A DNA stretch of 60,000 bases from Adiantum capillus-veneris (taxonomy: Eukaryota; Streptophyta; Polypodiopsida; Polypodiales; Pteridaceae). The stretch spans positions 95,149,840 to 95,209,839 of the forward strand of contig CM043971.1 in assembly GCA_014529385.2 (NCBI GenBank), given 5' to 3'. Below are positions 10,999 to 22,001 of the stretch, one piece after another. The position numbers were made by a program, and so were the translations under genes. Each line of letters starts with the position of its first letter. Position 1 is the first letter of the stretch. The notes under the pieces were generated by a model that had not been told where the DNA came from, did not search any database, and saw nothing but the letters and a program-made list of their open reading frames with translations.

Positions 10999-12774
10999 AA
11001 GAAACTTTATAGTAGCTTGGCTCAATGATATCGTGAATGATAACAATGACCTTATATATTTGATATGGTCAAGAGTAGGGACAACTTTACAAGTCGAAGA
11101 ATGTAAACATGCAATGAGTTACATTGGATATTCAAGTGGTACCCCCTTGTGGAGAAGCAGACTATTGACCTTGGGTCGAAGCTATTAAATAAGAACTAAA
11201 ATAGGGTCTTTTGCTAATGTATTGGACATTGCCTTTTTGGAAATGTTGTCCCTTTAAGGCACATCTAGTGCTTGAGGCTCATTGTAGATTAATTGATGAT
11301 TTAATATAGTATCTCTACTTACAATTGCTAGTATGGAGTTTTTTAAAGAAGTTGTTGGCCACAACAATGGAAAACACATATTTGCATCCAATGCCAATGT
11401 TTTTGGTTTCCTAATGCATCTCTAAAAATATAGCAAATATAAAAAAGAATACATACACCGTGGAATGGAACTCAAAGGACAAGAGGAATAGGCTATGATT
11501 TAACATCATTTTTTACATGTTAAAAGATATGTATATATGTAAGACATGGACTTAGGACTTTAGCTCAAAAAGTTTAAGTTTTGACTTTGTATCCTTTATA
11601 TGTATTTGTCCTACCTTCTAAATTCTCATATAATTTTATAGTATGTATGGTGTGGTGATTTGCCCCTCCTAGCCCTCAAACAAGGAATCATAACACACCA
11701 ACAAACAAGAAATGTCAAATAAATACTAGAAAGTATTTGAATTGATTTAATTGTTCATTTTCACCTTGAGGAAATAGGAATTCACATATTCATTATCGTT
11801 GAGTATCCCTTAGAGATGGGGCCACCATAAGTCACTAGCTTGATGAGGCTTTTTCTTGTTCCCTTTCCTTTCAAAGTGGAGACATGTGTAGAAGACTCAA
11901 GTTCACATGCACCCCATAGTGATTTTAGATGGTAAATCTTGAAAATGAAATTCCAATATTATAGCATATCTATCTACTCAATTGTCTTTCTCTGCATTTA
12001 TCTGGACAATGCTTATCCCTTGTCTCTATTTCTTGTTTTTCTTATCAACATAAAGAACTTATTTCCTTTAGAAACTAGAGGTTGGTGTCTTTAGAGGTGA
12101 CAAAATTGCTTTTTAAACCCCCTATGCTACATATTATGGCTGAAAAAATGAAATAAATTAATGACGATGAATCTAAACTTCGTGATTATGTTTCCTCTAA
12201 ACACAAGGAGTGTTTGAAGAGATGGTGGTGCTAGTAAGAAGACACTCTTCATGAAGCTCAACATCCATGGACTCAACATGTTCCTCACAATTTACTGCTT
12301 GTTTGTAATCAAGGTTGCTATCAAATCATGGCTTCTTTGGACATTTCCACTCAATGCCTTGCTATCAACTTCAATGTGTATGTCCCACTAGATCAACACT
12401 TAAGCTCATGTATTTTATGTAGATTTTAAGCACAATGCACTTATGATTGTTTCTCTCTTGACTTGAAAATCTATCATATGAAATACGGGGATTATACAAT
12501 TTGTTTTTTAAAGGTCATGAGATCTCCTCAATTTGGAAAATGAAAAAGATACTCTAGGCTTAAAGATTGATAGGTGAAATGGGAACTTGGAAGGCAATGG
12601 AAATTGGAAGGTTGAATGTGGATTGGGAAAGTGAAGGTTGTATTATATGAAATGAAAAATCTCATGAAAGAAAGTCAAAGGACTTTGTATAACTACAAAA
12701 TTTTGCAAAATTCTATCCACAACTTGCAAAGACCAAAATATTTTTAAAAATCCAATGCATTGTGTCAAGCACAT
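10999..12774. other. AT-rich non-coding right part of MUL-1
   Basis: This segment shows no ORF of interest and no recognisable repeat boundary up to the right terminal inverted repeat. Confidence 0.5.
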
Positions 12775-12830
12775 GAGCCTAAAAGTTGTGAAAAAGCTCT
12801 AAATAAGAAGATCTCAAAAAATAAACACTC
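12775..12830 (-). repeat. MUL-1 right terminal inverted repeat
   Basis: The reverse complement starts GAGTGTTTATTTTTTG and contains TTTAGAGCTTTTTCACAA, matching the left end apart from a 1-bp gap. It directly abuts the right copy of the 9-bp duplication. Confidence 0.6.
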
Positions 12831-12839
12831 AGTTTGATC
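12831..12839. repeat. 9-bp target-site duplication, right (AGTTTGATC)
   Basis: An exact copy of 5135-5143. On the minus strand it encodes the DQT of the interrupted integrase zinc finger. Confidence 0.9.
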
Positions 12840-13679
12840 TTCCGCAAAGTGAAGTCCTACTATGGTAACATGTGCTTGACTTAGGTACTGGTTTTTCTCT
12901 TCAGGATTAATGCATAAGAGCAATATTCCATCTTGATTTCTTTTGTATAGCCTACTAGCTAGTAATTGGTGCATAGCCAATTTCTTGATTAATCCGATCA
13001 TAATAGGAAGTGGTATTTGTGAATCCGCTTGAGCTATTGTCATCAATGAGACCATGTTTTTCGACTGTCCAAGTATCATTTCCACGGAAAACAAATAGGC
13101 ATCTGATAGATCATCATCTACCCCTTTAGGTGATTCTCTTGAAACAATCCTTGACAAATTATCTGCTCTTTGATGTGTAGTTCCCTTTTTTACAACCATA
13201 GTGAAATCAAATTCTAGAAGAATGATGAACCATCTCACTATTTTTCCTATGTTGCATGGCTTGTTGACCAAGTACAACAAAGCTTGGTGGTCCACAAAGA
13301 ACACAAACTTGTTGGCTAATAGGTAATGTCTATACTTTTTAACGGCATAGATCATTCCTAGTCCTTCTCTTTCAGTGGTGGTGTAATTCTTTTCTACCAT
13401 GTTCAACTGTCGACTAGCATAAGAAATAGGAAAGTCAATTTTCCCGTCTCCTGGTTGAGCTAGTACACAACCAATGGCAAAATTGGAAGCATCCACATGT
13501 ATGTGGAATATCTTATCCCAATCTGGTGCTTTCAATATTGAAGCTGAGGTGAGAGCCATCCCTATCGGTTTAGTGCAGGTCGTCAAATTTGCCTTCGTGT
13601 GTGCAAGAGGCCTTTCCCGCAGCTCTTTCCCTTGTCGAATCTGCCATGGCTTTGCTTCCACACTAGCGGTTGCTCCCAT
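12840..13679 (-). pseudogene. GYP-D RNase H and start of integrase (Ty3/gypsy)
   Basis: The minus strand encodes a gypsy RNase H. It shows FHIHVDASNFAIGCVLAQ (first catalytic Asp), SYASRQLN, TTTEREGLGMIYAVKKYRHYL (catalytic Glu) and VFFVDHQALLYLV (Asp). A connection segment follows (HQRADNLSRI), then the start of the integrase zinc finger (QAHVTIVGLHFAEDQT), where MUL-1 was inserted. The RT itself is missing: similarity begins only at SASILKAPDW. The upstream 13570-13679 is unrelated, so the element is 5'-truncated. Confidence 0.85.
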
Positions 13680-14030
13680 GACCGATCACTTTGATGCTTT
13701 TTCCTTGGTGTGTGTAATCCATGCTTCCCAGGCCTGTCTTCAACCCATGCCTCCTCCATCTTCGATCAATTTCCACCTCCATCTTCATGGCAATAGAAAA
13801 TAGACCACGCTTCAAGAAGAGAGATCAAGAGAGCCATCATGCAACTGGAAGAAATAGATAGATAGATAGATAGATAGATAGATTCATTATCTTCCTTGGA
13901 GGTCACATATGACCCATGGGACCTGAAAAAAAAGGATCATTAAAAAATGGGGTTTTCAGAGAGGTACATATCAGTTAAGGACTGAGGGTCCATTGGAAGG
14001 AAAATGAGGCAAAAGGAAATAGTAGATCCT
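13680..14030. other. Spacer with (GATA)n
   Basis: No gene is visible. A (GATA)n microsatellite of about 7 units occupies 13856-13883. The plus-strand frame at 13474-13803 is antisense to the RNase H and not believable. Confidence 0.5.
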
Positions 14031-14470
14031 AAGGGGGGTCAGGAGATGGAGGCGCTGGTTTAGGATTTAAAAATTCCTGGATGATGGCTTTACCACCTCA
14101 ATAGATAGCCCATTTACTTTGTTTACGAGCTTCGTGCATCTTCTTGAGCTCGCTTGCCTTGAGCTTGAGTTGATTTGGGGTCAATTCTGTGGCAATCCAA
14201 AGTGTTCTTCCCTTGAGGAGGCGAGATTGTTGTAGTAGCTTCATTCGCGTTTCCTTGTCCTTGAATGTAAGAATACATTGTTTAGGTGGCACTGGTTTGT
14301 TCGTATCGTTGATCCAAGAGATAGAATCGGGCTCAATGTGAATTGGTTGGAGAATATCATTGAGCTTGGTGATGGCTTCTTTGAGTGTGTCTTCCTCGGT
14401 GCACCATGGGGAGTTGAGCCCTCCAATCTTGACCTTCAGTCCAAGAGACTCTTGCAGAGTTGGTTTTCTT
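14030..14470 (-). pseudogene. LINE-like ORF fragment inside short-LTR element SLTR-1
   Basis: A continuous minus-strand frame runs from about 14470 to a TGA at 14098-14100 and stays open past it (GGKAIIQEFLNPKPAP) to about 14030. It shows PPKQCILTFKDKETRMKLLQ, GRTLWIATELTPNQLKLK and a basic end, MHEARKQSKWAIY. This pattern resembles the nucleic-acid-binding proteins found in plant LINE ORF1 regions, but I am not certain. The TGA stands where Arg (CGA) would fit. It directly follows the leader of SLTR-1, which suggests capture by, or insertion into, that element. Confidence 0.4.
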
Positions 14471-14560
14471 GTAGTGCTTTTTGTATTTGAGAGAGAGAGA
14501 GAGAGAAATCATGATAGCTCCAAGCTTTCCCCCCTTCCTCCATCGCTCCCCTCCCTTGAT

Positions 14561-14572
14561 CTTTGATACCAA
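14561..14572 (-). other. SLTR-1 primer-binding site
   Basis: The reverse complement is TTGGTATCAAAG, a near match to the initiator tRNA-Met PBS TGGTATCAGAG. It abuts the short LTR at 14573. Confidence 0.55.
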
Positions 14573-14713
14573 TGTAAGACAGAGGAGACTGAAACATGCT
14601 CATCACCACCCAACCGTGCCCTATATAGGCCCATGACCTGCTAAACATAGGGACCCTTGACTGCATGTCCGTCCTAGCCCTTGGCCCTGCCTAGTCCTAC
14701 CCTTGGCATGACA
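14573..14713 (-). repeat. SLTR-1 5' LTR (141 bp)
   Basis: This copy shares CCTATATAGGCCC, the GTCCGTCCTAGCCCTTGGCC block and the TTGGCATGACA end with the paired LTRs at 40897-41039 and 52529-52671. It starts TG and ends CA, and the PBS on its left shows minus-strand orientation. No partner LTR is visible, so the element is truncated. CCTATATAGG is a perfect palindrome that includes a TATA box. Confidence 0.75.
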
Positions 14714-15579
14714 ACCTAGGGACTTTGTAACGACATATAATTGAAATAGCGACGCGAGTGTTAGTCCTAAAGACTCCTATTCTCCACATGTGGAATATGT
14801 CTCAACTAAGGATGTCTTTTAAAAAAAAGAACATCATTCAAGTGCAAGATGTATTGGTGTGTGGAGGTAACTGCAAACACGGTGCTACGCTGTCATACCA
14901 CTCCGCTTCCATGATGGGAAAAAGGGCTAGGGGCTGCAAGTTTGGCTTCTTTGAAGCATGAATCCTATATGTATATTGAGCAGTGGCCAGGGCTTGATAA
15001 TAGGCAAGGTTTGATACTAAATGTATGCTAGATGCAGCTTTAAAGGGATATAACCTATGTTTTTTATGCTAAAAGTGGGTATGTTGGAGGTGATTAAAAA
15101 TGGAAGTGGGTATGTCTAAGGTGATTAAAAATTGAATCTTATGGATTAGAATTGTAGTACTCAAGTTTCTCTATAGGCTTGTCTTTACAACTCGTCAATT
15201 GGAGCTACGATGAAGAAGTTATGTCAGTTTGAAGTTGGGATTGATTGCAAATTTGTACCGGATTGGGAAATTGTAGATGAGGGATCAGAGATGAAATGAA
15301 AGCATCGTCATGCAGTGCTTGTCTTGTGGAGCACATTGGTCTTTTCAAATTGGCAATCGGAGCTCTCATTGCCAGGATATTAGTAGTTTAAGTTTTCCCA
15401 AGGGCCAGTTCCTTACCAATTTGGTTGCCTCGGTGAGTGTGCCAACTGGAAGTTTTTGGCTTTCAACCAAGTTCTGGAATGCGGTGCACGTAATAGGGTA
15501 ATAAGCGATCAATGAGCATCTTGTCCGGAATTTCATCTCATGCAGTGTATTGATAGCGAGGTATGATGACAGAATTTGT
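14714..15579. other. Unassigned spacer
   Basis: No gene or family feature is recognised. A short direct repeat of AAGTGGGTATGT followed by GTGATTAAAAATTGAA-like sequence occurs near 15074-15135. Confidence 0.4.
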
Positions 15580-15897
15580 AAAGTGTGAGCTTTGTCCTAA
15601 AGTGTGAGTCTAGGAGAGAAGAGTGGAATTATCTCACATGCTGTGGAGCAAGGCTGTAGACCTACTTAAATCTCATTTCATGAATGAATAAACACAACTC
15701 TATTTTTCACTACATGCTTGTCTATGGTGAGCTTGTGCTAAGATAAGTCAATACTCAAGATTTTGTTTATGAGTCCAAGCTAATTCTATCTTGGAACCTA
15801 ATTCACTTGAGAGATAATCTTGCTTACACACACTCTCACACATTGACACTATGTTTCTCTTTCATCCACCCTAGCTAGCACGATCCCATTCCTAACA
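15580..15897 (+). repeat. COP-C 5' LTR, 3' portion (start undefined)
   Basis: The right boundary is set by CCTAACA followed two bases later by a PBS. Inside are AATAAACACAACTC (polyadenylation-like) and CT-rich sequence. I could not find the left edge, and no 3' LTR is present because the element is truncated near 25.7 kb. Confidence 0.4.
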
Positions 15898-15899
15898 TT

Positions 15900-15911
15900 T
15901 GGTAGCAGAGC
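15900..15911 (+). other. COP-C primer-binding site
   Basis: TGGTAGCAGAGC differs by one base from the initiator tRNA-Met complement TGGTATCAGAGC used by plant copia elements. It lies 2 bp after a CA-ending LTR. Confidence 0.55.
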
Positions 15912-16870
15912 TACGGTGTGCTAGCTAGGATTGTTGTTGTACTTTTGTGTGTTAGTTCGATTGGCATCTCCTAATCATCATTAGGATCCTTGGTATTTCT
16001 CTTCTTCTCTTCACATTGCATACCTTATGACTAGTTAGCATCAAGTAGTTAGTGTGAGCACTTCTTGGGTTTGATTCCCTTGGGCCACTACTCTCCTGGC
16101 TAATTATGAGATTAAGTTAGTATTATGCTTAATTATTAGGTGTTTCTCTCAATATTTTTATTACCGTTTTTTGTGTTCCATTACTCCTAAGTACGACACT
16201 ACCTTGCTTCGTCACTTATGAGCATCCATAGCCATTGTCATGAGCTTCGTAACGCATCCTCCCATGCTCCAATTGGACATCTCATGTGAGAATAATTGCT
16301 TAATTAATTTTGAACTTTTTTGAGAGTTTATGCTATTATTTCTCTTTTTTTTGCAAAGCAAGGAAGTGTGTTTAGGTGTGTGTGTGTGTGTAAAGTTGAT
16401 GCATTAAATGATCAAACACTTTTTGTTGGACTCACGAGTAGGAACCCTATTATAGGGTGTTGACCTTTGAAGGGCCCATCCTAACCCTTCTCCACTGCCC
16501 GACCGCCAACTCGCAGACCTCAGCGTTGCGGTAAAGTGCATTGCAATGAATTTCAGGTCTGAACGGCCTGCCGTACAACAAGGAAATCTCCGATTGATCG
16601 ACGCCCTGCCTCTCTGCCCGCGCCTGCCCGAAACCTATCCGCCTTGCCCGTGCATGCCCACGCTGCCCGAGCCCCTTTTGACATTGCCTCCAAGGGCCAT
16701 CCATTGTGGGAGGCACTCCAAGGCGGTATTCACACGGGCCACCACTTGCACCAAGGCCACAAAAGAGCACAACCCCATAGCCCAGCTCGGCTAAAGGGCA
16801 TCGGTGCTAAAACCTCCAAGTCATTCTCCAACTCCGCAGCATCAAAGGCATCAAAGAACCCGACCCGAGG
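15912..16870 (+). other. COP-C leader, with a GC-rich segment at 16450-16870
   Basis: This non-coding leader of the outer copia-like element includes a (GT)n run at about 16377-16392. From 16450 it becomes GC-rich with repeated CCTGCCC and GCCCG motifs. Open frames on both strands here look like by-products of GC content. It resumes at 23945, after the nested COP-B element. Confidence 0.45.
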
Positions 16871-16875
16871 CTATC
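16871..16875. repeat. COP-B target-site duplication, left (CTATC)
   Basis: CTATC is matched by CTACC at 23945-23949. One mismatch is compatible with age. Confidence 0.65.
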
Positions 16876-17066
16876 TGTTGGGGTATAAAGCCCAATGTGG
16901 TCGCCCAGGTAAGTGGGCGGGCCGCCAGGTATTTACACATATTCTTTTGTTAAACCTAATAAGAACTTACTATGCTCTACACATTATAGTAGATCGAGTT
17001 CACCGTATCCTCGTGCTCTTCTTCTCGCACTCTCTCTCGCGTCGCACTTCCGCTCGTACTCCTTCA
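16876..17066 (+). repeat. COP-B 5' LTR (191 bp)
   Basis: It begins TGTTGGGGTATAAAGCCC and ends CTCCTTCA. It matches 23756-23944 with scattered substitutions and a short indel at CTTCTTCTCGC/CTTCTTCGC. The TATAAA close to the LTR start is a possible TATA box. Confidence 0.9.
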
Positions 17067-17068
17067 AC

Positions 17069-17080
17069 TGGTATCAGATC
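17069..17080 (+). other. COP-B primer-binding site
   Basis: TGGTATCAGATC lies 2 bp after the LTR. It is a close match to the initiator tRNA-Met complement. Confidence 0.8.
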
Positions 17081-19794
17081 TCAGATCGAGGCTCGAGGCA
17101 GCATTGCAGGAAGCCAAAGTCACCTGCTCAAATTGGAGTGAGATTCGACAGACAAAGACACGGCCCCAAATCCTGTGGGAGAGCCCAAAGGGCATGGTGT
17201 GCTCAGAATTTCATTCTGAGGTCATTTCAGCCACCGTTCGGCTTCGACAAAGTTCTGCGCAGGCCATTTTCGACTACGTGGTCTTGGCGGGTGCAGATCC
17301 GACTTTGCAAATTTGGGGTTTCGGCCTACGACTGCAAGTGCTGAGGATATCTGCACTTCCAGAGTGCTGATTTGTGCTTGTCTACACAACGAAGGACGCC
17401 TCAGAGTTCTTGGAGGCATGTTGTCATAAAATCTAATATCTAACTAACCCAAATGATTTTCTCATATTAAATTGATCACTTAATGTGGGAGAATAAACGG
17501 GAACAAGTGTTAAGATATAGGTATGTGCTTTTAGATCTATCTCAACACGGGGCCAATGGTAAAGGGGCCCAAAAGGGAGATGGTCTATCAAAGAGCAAGG
17601 CTAACCAATGGAGCATAAGACCTTAGGGTTAGCTTCATTGAAGACCTCCAATAAATGTGTGTAAAAGTCCTTTGACCTTAAGTAAGCTAGGGCTGAGCTT
17701 GAGGTGGGAACCCGGCCCAAGCTCGAGGTGCTTGTCATGCTTGAGGTGCTTGTCATGCTTGAGGTGTTTTTCATGCTTGAGGTGCTTGATTAAGATGCTT
17801 GAGGTGCTTGACTGGCTCCATGCTTGAGGTGCTTGACTTGCTGCATGATTAAAGTACTTGAGGTGCCTTGAGAAGCTTGCCTGAGATGCTTGTGGGAACA
17901 CCCCCTAGTTCAAGTGCTTTGTCATGCTTGATGAGTAAGGTGCTTGATCACCTAAAGTCAAAATCATTCCTACAAGAGGGGGGGCGAGACCTTTTCCTAG
18001 GAGCTAGAGAGAGAACACCCACTGACACACACAAGGGAAGCCCCAACTTGAAGAGGCAGCAAGGACACATGTCAGGCCCCTACCCATGTTACCTTCATGT
18101 GTTGCTTGAAGCCTATTGGCTAAGCTTCAAAGGGGTCCAATGATAAATTACTTGAATTATCTAATTGATTTTTCATTTATCAAGTCCTCTCTCTCAAAGG
18201 GGAAAGGGGGACACTTGTCCCAAGGCTACCCATGTTGCTTGTAATGGCTCCTGCTTGTGATTGGCTAGGCCTGGAGGGGTCCAATGAGCTTCAGGCATGA
18301 GCTACAAGGGGGGGTCGACCCAAGAAAGCTAGGGGGGTGCCTAGGGGGTATACTCACCCACACACACTCACAGGCACTCTCATTGTGTGCTATGCAAAGT
18401 GCAAGAGCTCCCTCTCCAAGCAAGTAGAGGTTGAGAGCCTACACCAACACTCTTGGCTATGGAGTGCAAATCCAACCAAGAGCCATGCTTCAATGCTTAA
18501 GCTTGCCATCTCCTTCTTCTTCATTACTATGCTATTATGTATGCTAGCAACGAGAGTATGATAAGTGAGGAACTAATTCTTTCTCCTACGAAATGTTTCT
18601 TCTTCCTCTTCCCTACCCTCATTCCCTGCTAGCTCTCTCCACCTTCGAAGGTGTTTGAGGTCTTGGGACTGAGGCTTGGGATAGTTAAAGCTTTCTTCAA
18701 GTTTATGTTATGTTTGTGGTGCATGAAGCCTTCCATCTTCATAGCATCACCTAGGTCACAAGGAACACAAAGACTGTATTGTAACAAGTCTCTCTTTAAG
18801 GGAGAAATCATAATACAAATGCCTATTGGAGGGGGGGACCGGCTCCACATAAATCCGGTCCTTAATTGTTGTCATGTTCTCTAAACTCTCTCTCTCTTGC
18901 AAAAGTATTGTCTATGCCAAGTTAACTAATTGCTATGATTATGTTGCTATCTTCAATTATGTCTACCGCTATGCTCACAAAATCATTTCTTGAAAGTACT
19001 CTCATTAAATTCCGCTATTCTCAAATTGAATAGGCAAATTCCATTACACGTGTCACATACGACACGGACGCATCTACACACAGACTGTAGGCAACATCCA
19101 CTAGCTCATCAGGTATCTTGTGTTTGCTGCTTGATATTCCAGATTTCATCCTAACTTTGCAGGTACTTCCACATGGGATGTATTGTCAGAGATGATGTAT
19201 GTCTGTTGAGGGTTTGCTGGCTGTGAGTCACGCAGCAAATAACCGCCGCAACGGTTACAGCATACAGTGGGAAATTTGTGGATGTATGAGTTTGTGGGAA
19301 GTCTATGTAATGTCAGATTTACTGCAGCCTTTGTTGAGGGTTGAGTGAGGTTTTATTGAGCTGGGGGATTCTTGAATGTTGAGATCCTTTCGGTGATACA
19401 GGTCTTGGAGCGATCCCTCGAGCACCCTTAGATAGGCAGCTAGGATGTATTGACTGTGAGTTAGACAGTTGGGATAGCATCTTTGCTTTACTGCCGTTGA
19501 GGCATTGTCACAGTCTATGCTTACAGGACAGTGACAGGATAGTGAGAGCCGGTAGAGGTGCAGGACAAGTTTACCCGCAGCTTACAGTGTTAGAGAGACA
19601 GTGTTTTTTTTGCTGTTTTTGGTCTGTTTTTTAGTACACCAGAGCCATTTTACAAAGGAGACTCTGCCAAAATTTCTGCAGAATCTGAAGCTTTCTTGGT
19701 TCATTTGACAGGTTGATATTGGTTCAGAGGTCAGTTTACAGGGGAAACTCTGCCAAATTTTTCCCAGGAAAGTAAACTACTGTGAAGCGTAGCT
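17081..19794 (+). other. Long COP-B leader, probably composite
   Basis: No coding family is recognised over 2.7 kb. Composition shifts at about 17420 (from GC-rich to AT-rich) and again at about 19030, so the middle may be another insertion. I could not find its ends. The last 750 bp before gag is a plausible copia leader. Confidence 0.4.
17720..17895 (+). repeat. Minisatellite, about 18-bp unit CATGCTTGAGGTGCTTGT
   Basis: At least six degenerate copies of GCTTGAGGTGCTTG are arranged head to tail with variable spacers. The unit is purine/pyrimidine-mixed and not a simple dinucleotide. Confidence 0.75.
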
Positions 19795-20400
19795 ATGGCT
19801 GGATCACAGGACACGGCTCTTTACAATATCAAGAAGCTGGATGGAACCAATTTCCCATTGTGGAAGAAGCAGATTTGGCACGTGTTGGTACAAAAGAAGC
19901 AGATAAAACCTATAAAGCTCAAGGGGATAAAACCAGAAGATATGGACGAAGATGAATGGAGCGAAATGGATGAATTAGCACTTTCTACCATTATGCTGAC
20001 TTTGGCAGAAAGAGTTTACTTCAATGTAGCAGACGAGATGTCAGCTTATGAAGCATGGACAAAGCTAAGTGATCTTTATGAGAAGCAGAGTGCAGCTTCA
20101 CAGGTATACTGGCTTAAGAAGCTTGTTGACTTGAAGATGAAAGAAGGGACACCTATGTCTAATCATCTGAATGAATTCAACACTATCTACAGTTAGTTGT
20201 CAGCTCAAGGTGTCAAGTTTGATGAACCTGTTAGAGCTATGTTCTTGTTGATCACATTGCTGGAAAGTTGGGACACTTTTTGCACAGCTTTGAGTAATTC
20301 TGAACCTTCAGATGGTTTGACCATAGCAGGTGTAGAAGGCAGTCTTCTTAGTGAAGAAACCAACAGAAAGACAATGGACAAAGGCAAAGGAACAACCTTG
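19795..20400 (+). pseudogene. COP-B gag
   Basis: The frame starts at a true ATG (19795) and reads as a copia Gag: LDGTNFPLWKKQIWHVL near the start, then EAWTKLSDLYEKQSAASQ and KLVDLKMKEGTPMSNHLNEF. A TAG at 20194-20196 replaces a codon expected to be Gln, and the same frame continues with LSAQGVKFDEPV to about 20400. A frameshift then moves the zinc-knuckle part to another frame. Gag would form the particle that packages RNA. This copy is inactive. Confidence 0.85.
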
Positions 20401-22001
20401 TTTGTCAGAGGAAGAACCAAAGAAAGGACAAGGGTGGAAAGAGGAATCAGTCTCGTAGCAAGTCCCGCAGTGCTAAAGGCAAGAGTGACATAGAATGCTA
20501 CCATTGTGGCAAGAAGGGTCACATGAAAAGAGACTGCAGAGAATGGAAAGCAGAAAAAGGCAAAGAGAAAGATGAAGACCATGGTGAGAAGAACAAGTCC
20601 TCAGTGAAGATTCAAGAAATAAATGTGACAAACACTGTTGCAGAGGATGACAGTCTAGTGTCAGGAGACATCTACTTCTTGAAGAATACAATGGACTCAG
20701 CTCTTCTTACAGCATCTGATGGAAATGCACTGAGTGACTGGATTATAGACTCAGGGGCATCACTTCATGTGTCTCCAAAAAAGGAGTGTTTTACCTCTTA
20801 TGTGACCACTAAAGATCATGTTCGACTAGGCAATGGGCAGACATGTGAGATCTTAGGTGTTGGAGATGTTCAATTGAAGTTTCAGAATGGCTCTTCTTTC
20901 ACGCTGAAGAATGTGAGACATGTTCCCGCAATTACAAAGAGCTTGATCAGCACAGGTTTACTTGATGATGTTGGCTATGTCACCACTTTTGGACAGAACA
21001 TGTGGAAGATATCCAAGGGTTCTATGACAGTGGCACATGGAGTAAATTCTGGAGGACTTTACATGATTTATGTATCAAATGTCACTAAAAATGTAATCAA
21101 TGTAACCGAGCAGCCGAACATTTCTTTGTGGCATAGCCGGTTAGGACATATGTCCAAGAAGGGAATGAAAATCTTGTCTCGTTCTGGTTATTTGCCTAGC
21201 TTTTCATTTAATGATTTTGAATTCTGTGAGCATTGTCTGTATGGTAAGCAAACACAGCAACCACATAAGCATAGAAGCTGTAGAAGAGATTCACAATTGG
21301 CACTTGTTCATAGTGATTTGTGTAGACCTATGCCTAACCTATCTCTAGGGGGAGCTTCTTACTTTATGACATTTATAGATGATTACTCGAGGAAAGTATG
21401 GGTTTACTTTCTCAAGCACAAGGATGAAGCGTTTAGTGTTTTCAAAACGTTTATGACACTTGTGGAGAATCAGAGTGGCAAGAAGCTTAAATGCTTACGC
21501 ACTGACAATCCTCCTCAAAATGGTGTTGCTGAGAGGATGAATAGGACCATACAAGAGAAGGTCAGAAGTATGTTGTCTAATGCACAATTTCCAAATGGAT
21601 TTTGGGCTGAAGCTGTATCAACAGCTGTTCATCTTATAAATAGATCTCCTAGCAAGGTTTTGCAGAAGGATTCAATGGCAGAGATGGTATGGTCAGGAAA
21701 AATGCCCTCATACAAGCATCTCAGAGTCTTTGTCTGTGAGGCATATACTCATGTTCCAAAGGAATTTAGGAACAAACTTGAGCCAAAGAGTAGAAAGTGC
21801 ATCTTTCTAGGCTATGGTAATTCTGGTGAGATGGGGTACAGACTTTGGGATCCCGAATCCAGAAAGGTTATCCGCAGCAATGATGTTCACTTTAATGAAG
21901 CGAAATATCATTCTAAACCAGAGAGGGTTGAGGAGATTAGAAGAGTTGTCTTCCAAGAAGATGGACCTGCACGTGCAAGACAAAATGTCAAGGCTCAATA
22001 G
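20400..22001 (+). pseudogene. COP-B zinc knuckle, protease and integrase
   Basis: A CCHC knuckle (CYHCGKKGHMKRDC) lies at about 20496. It is followed by the aspartic protease motif WIIDSGASLHVSP, the pre-integrase finger (HSRLGHMSKKGM ... FCEHCLYGK) and the integrase core with FIDDYSRKVW. The second catalytic Asp (LRTDN) is followed almost at once by PPQNGVAERMNRT, so about 26-27 residues of the usual 35-residue D-E interval are missing in frame. The C-terminal domain (LRVFVCEAYTHVPKE, KCIFLGYG) is present. The frame ends in a TAG at a likely Gln codon. Confidence 0.9.

Noticed and set aside
13474-13803. Plus-strand ORF of 109 codons
   Set aside because: Antisense to the gypsy RNase H frame, which has clear catalytic motifs.
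16450-17370. Long GC-rich ORFs on both strands before and across the COP-B 5' LTR
   Set aside because: They run through LTR and PBS sequence and have no domain; GC content explains the lack of stops.
20205-20691. Minus-strand ORFs opposite copia gag
   Set aside because: Shadows of the plus-strand copia frames; no independent features.
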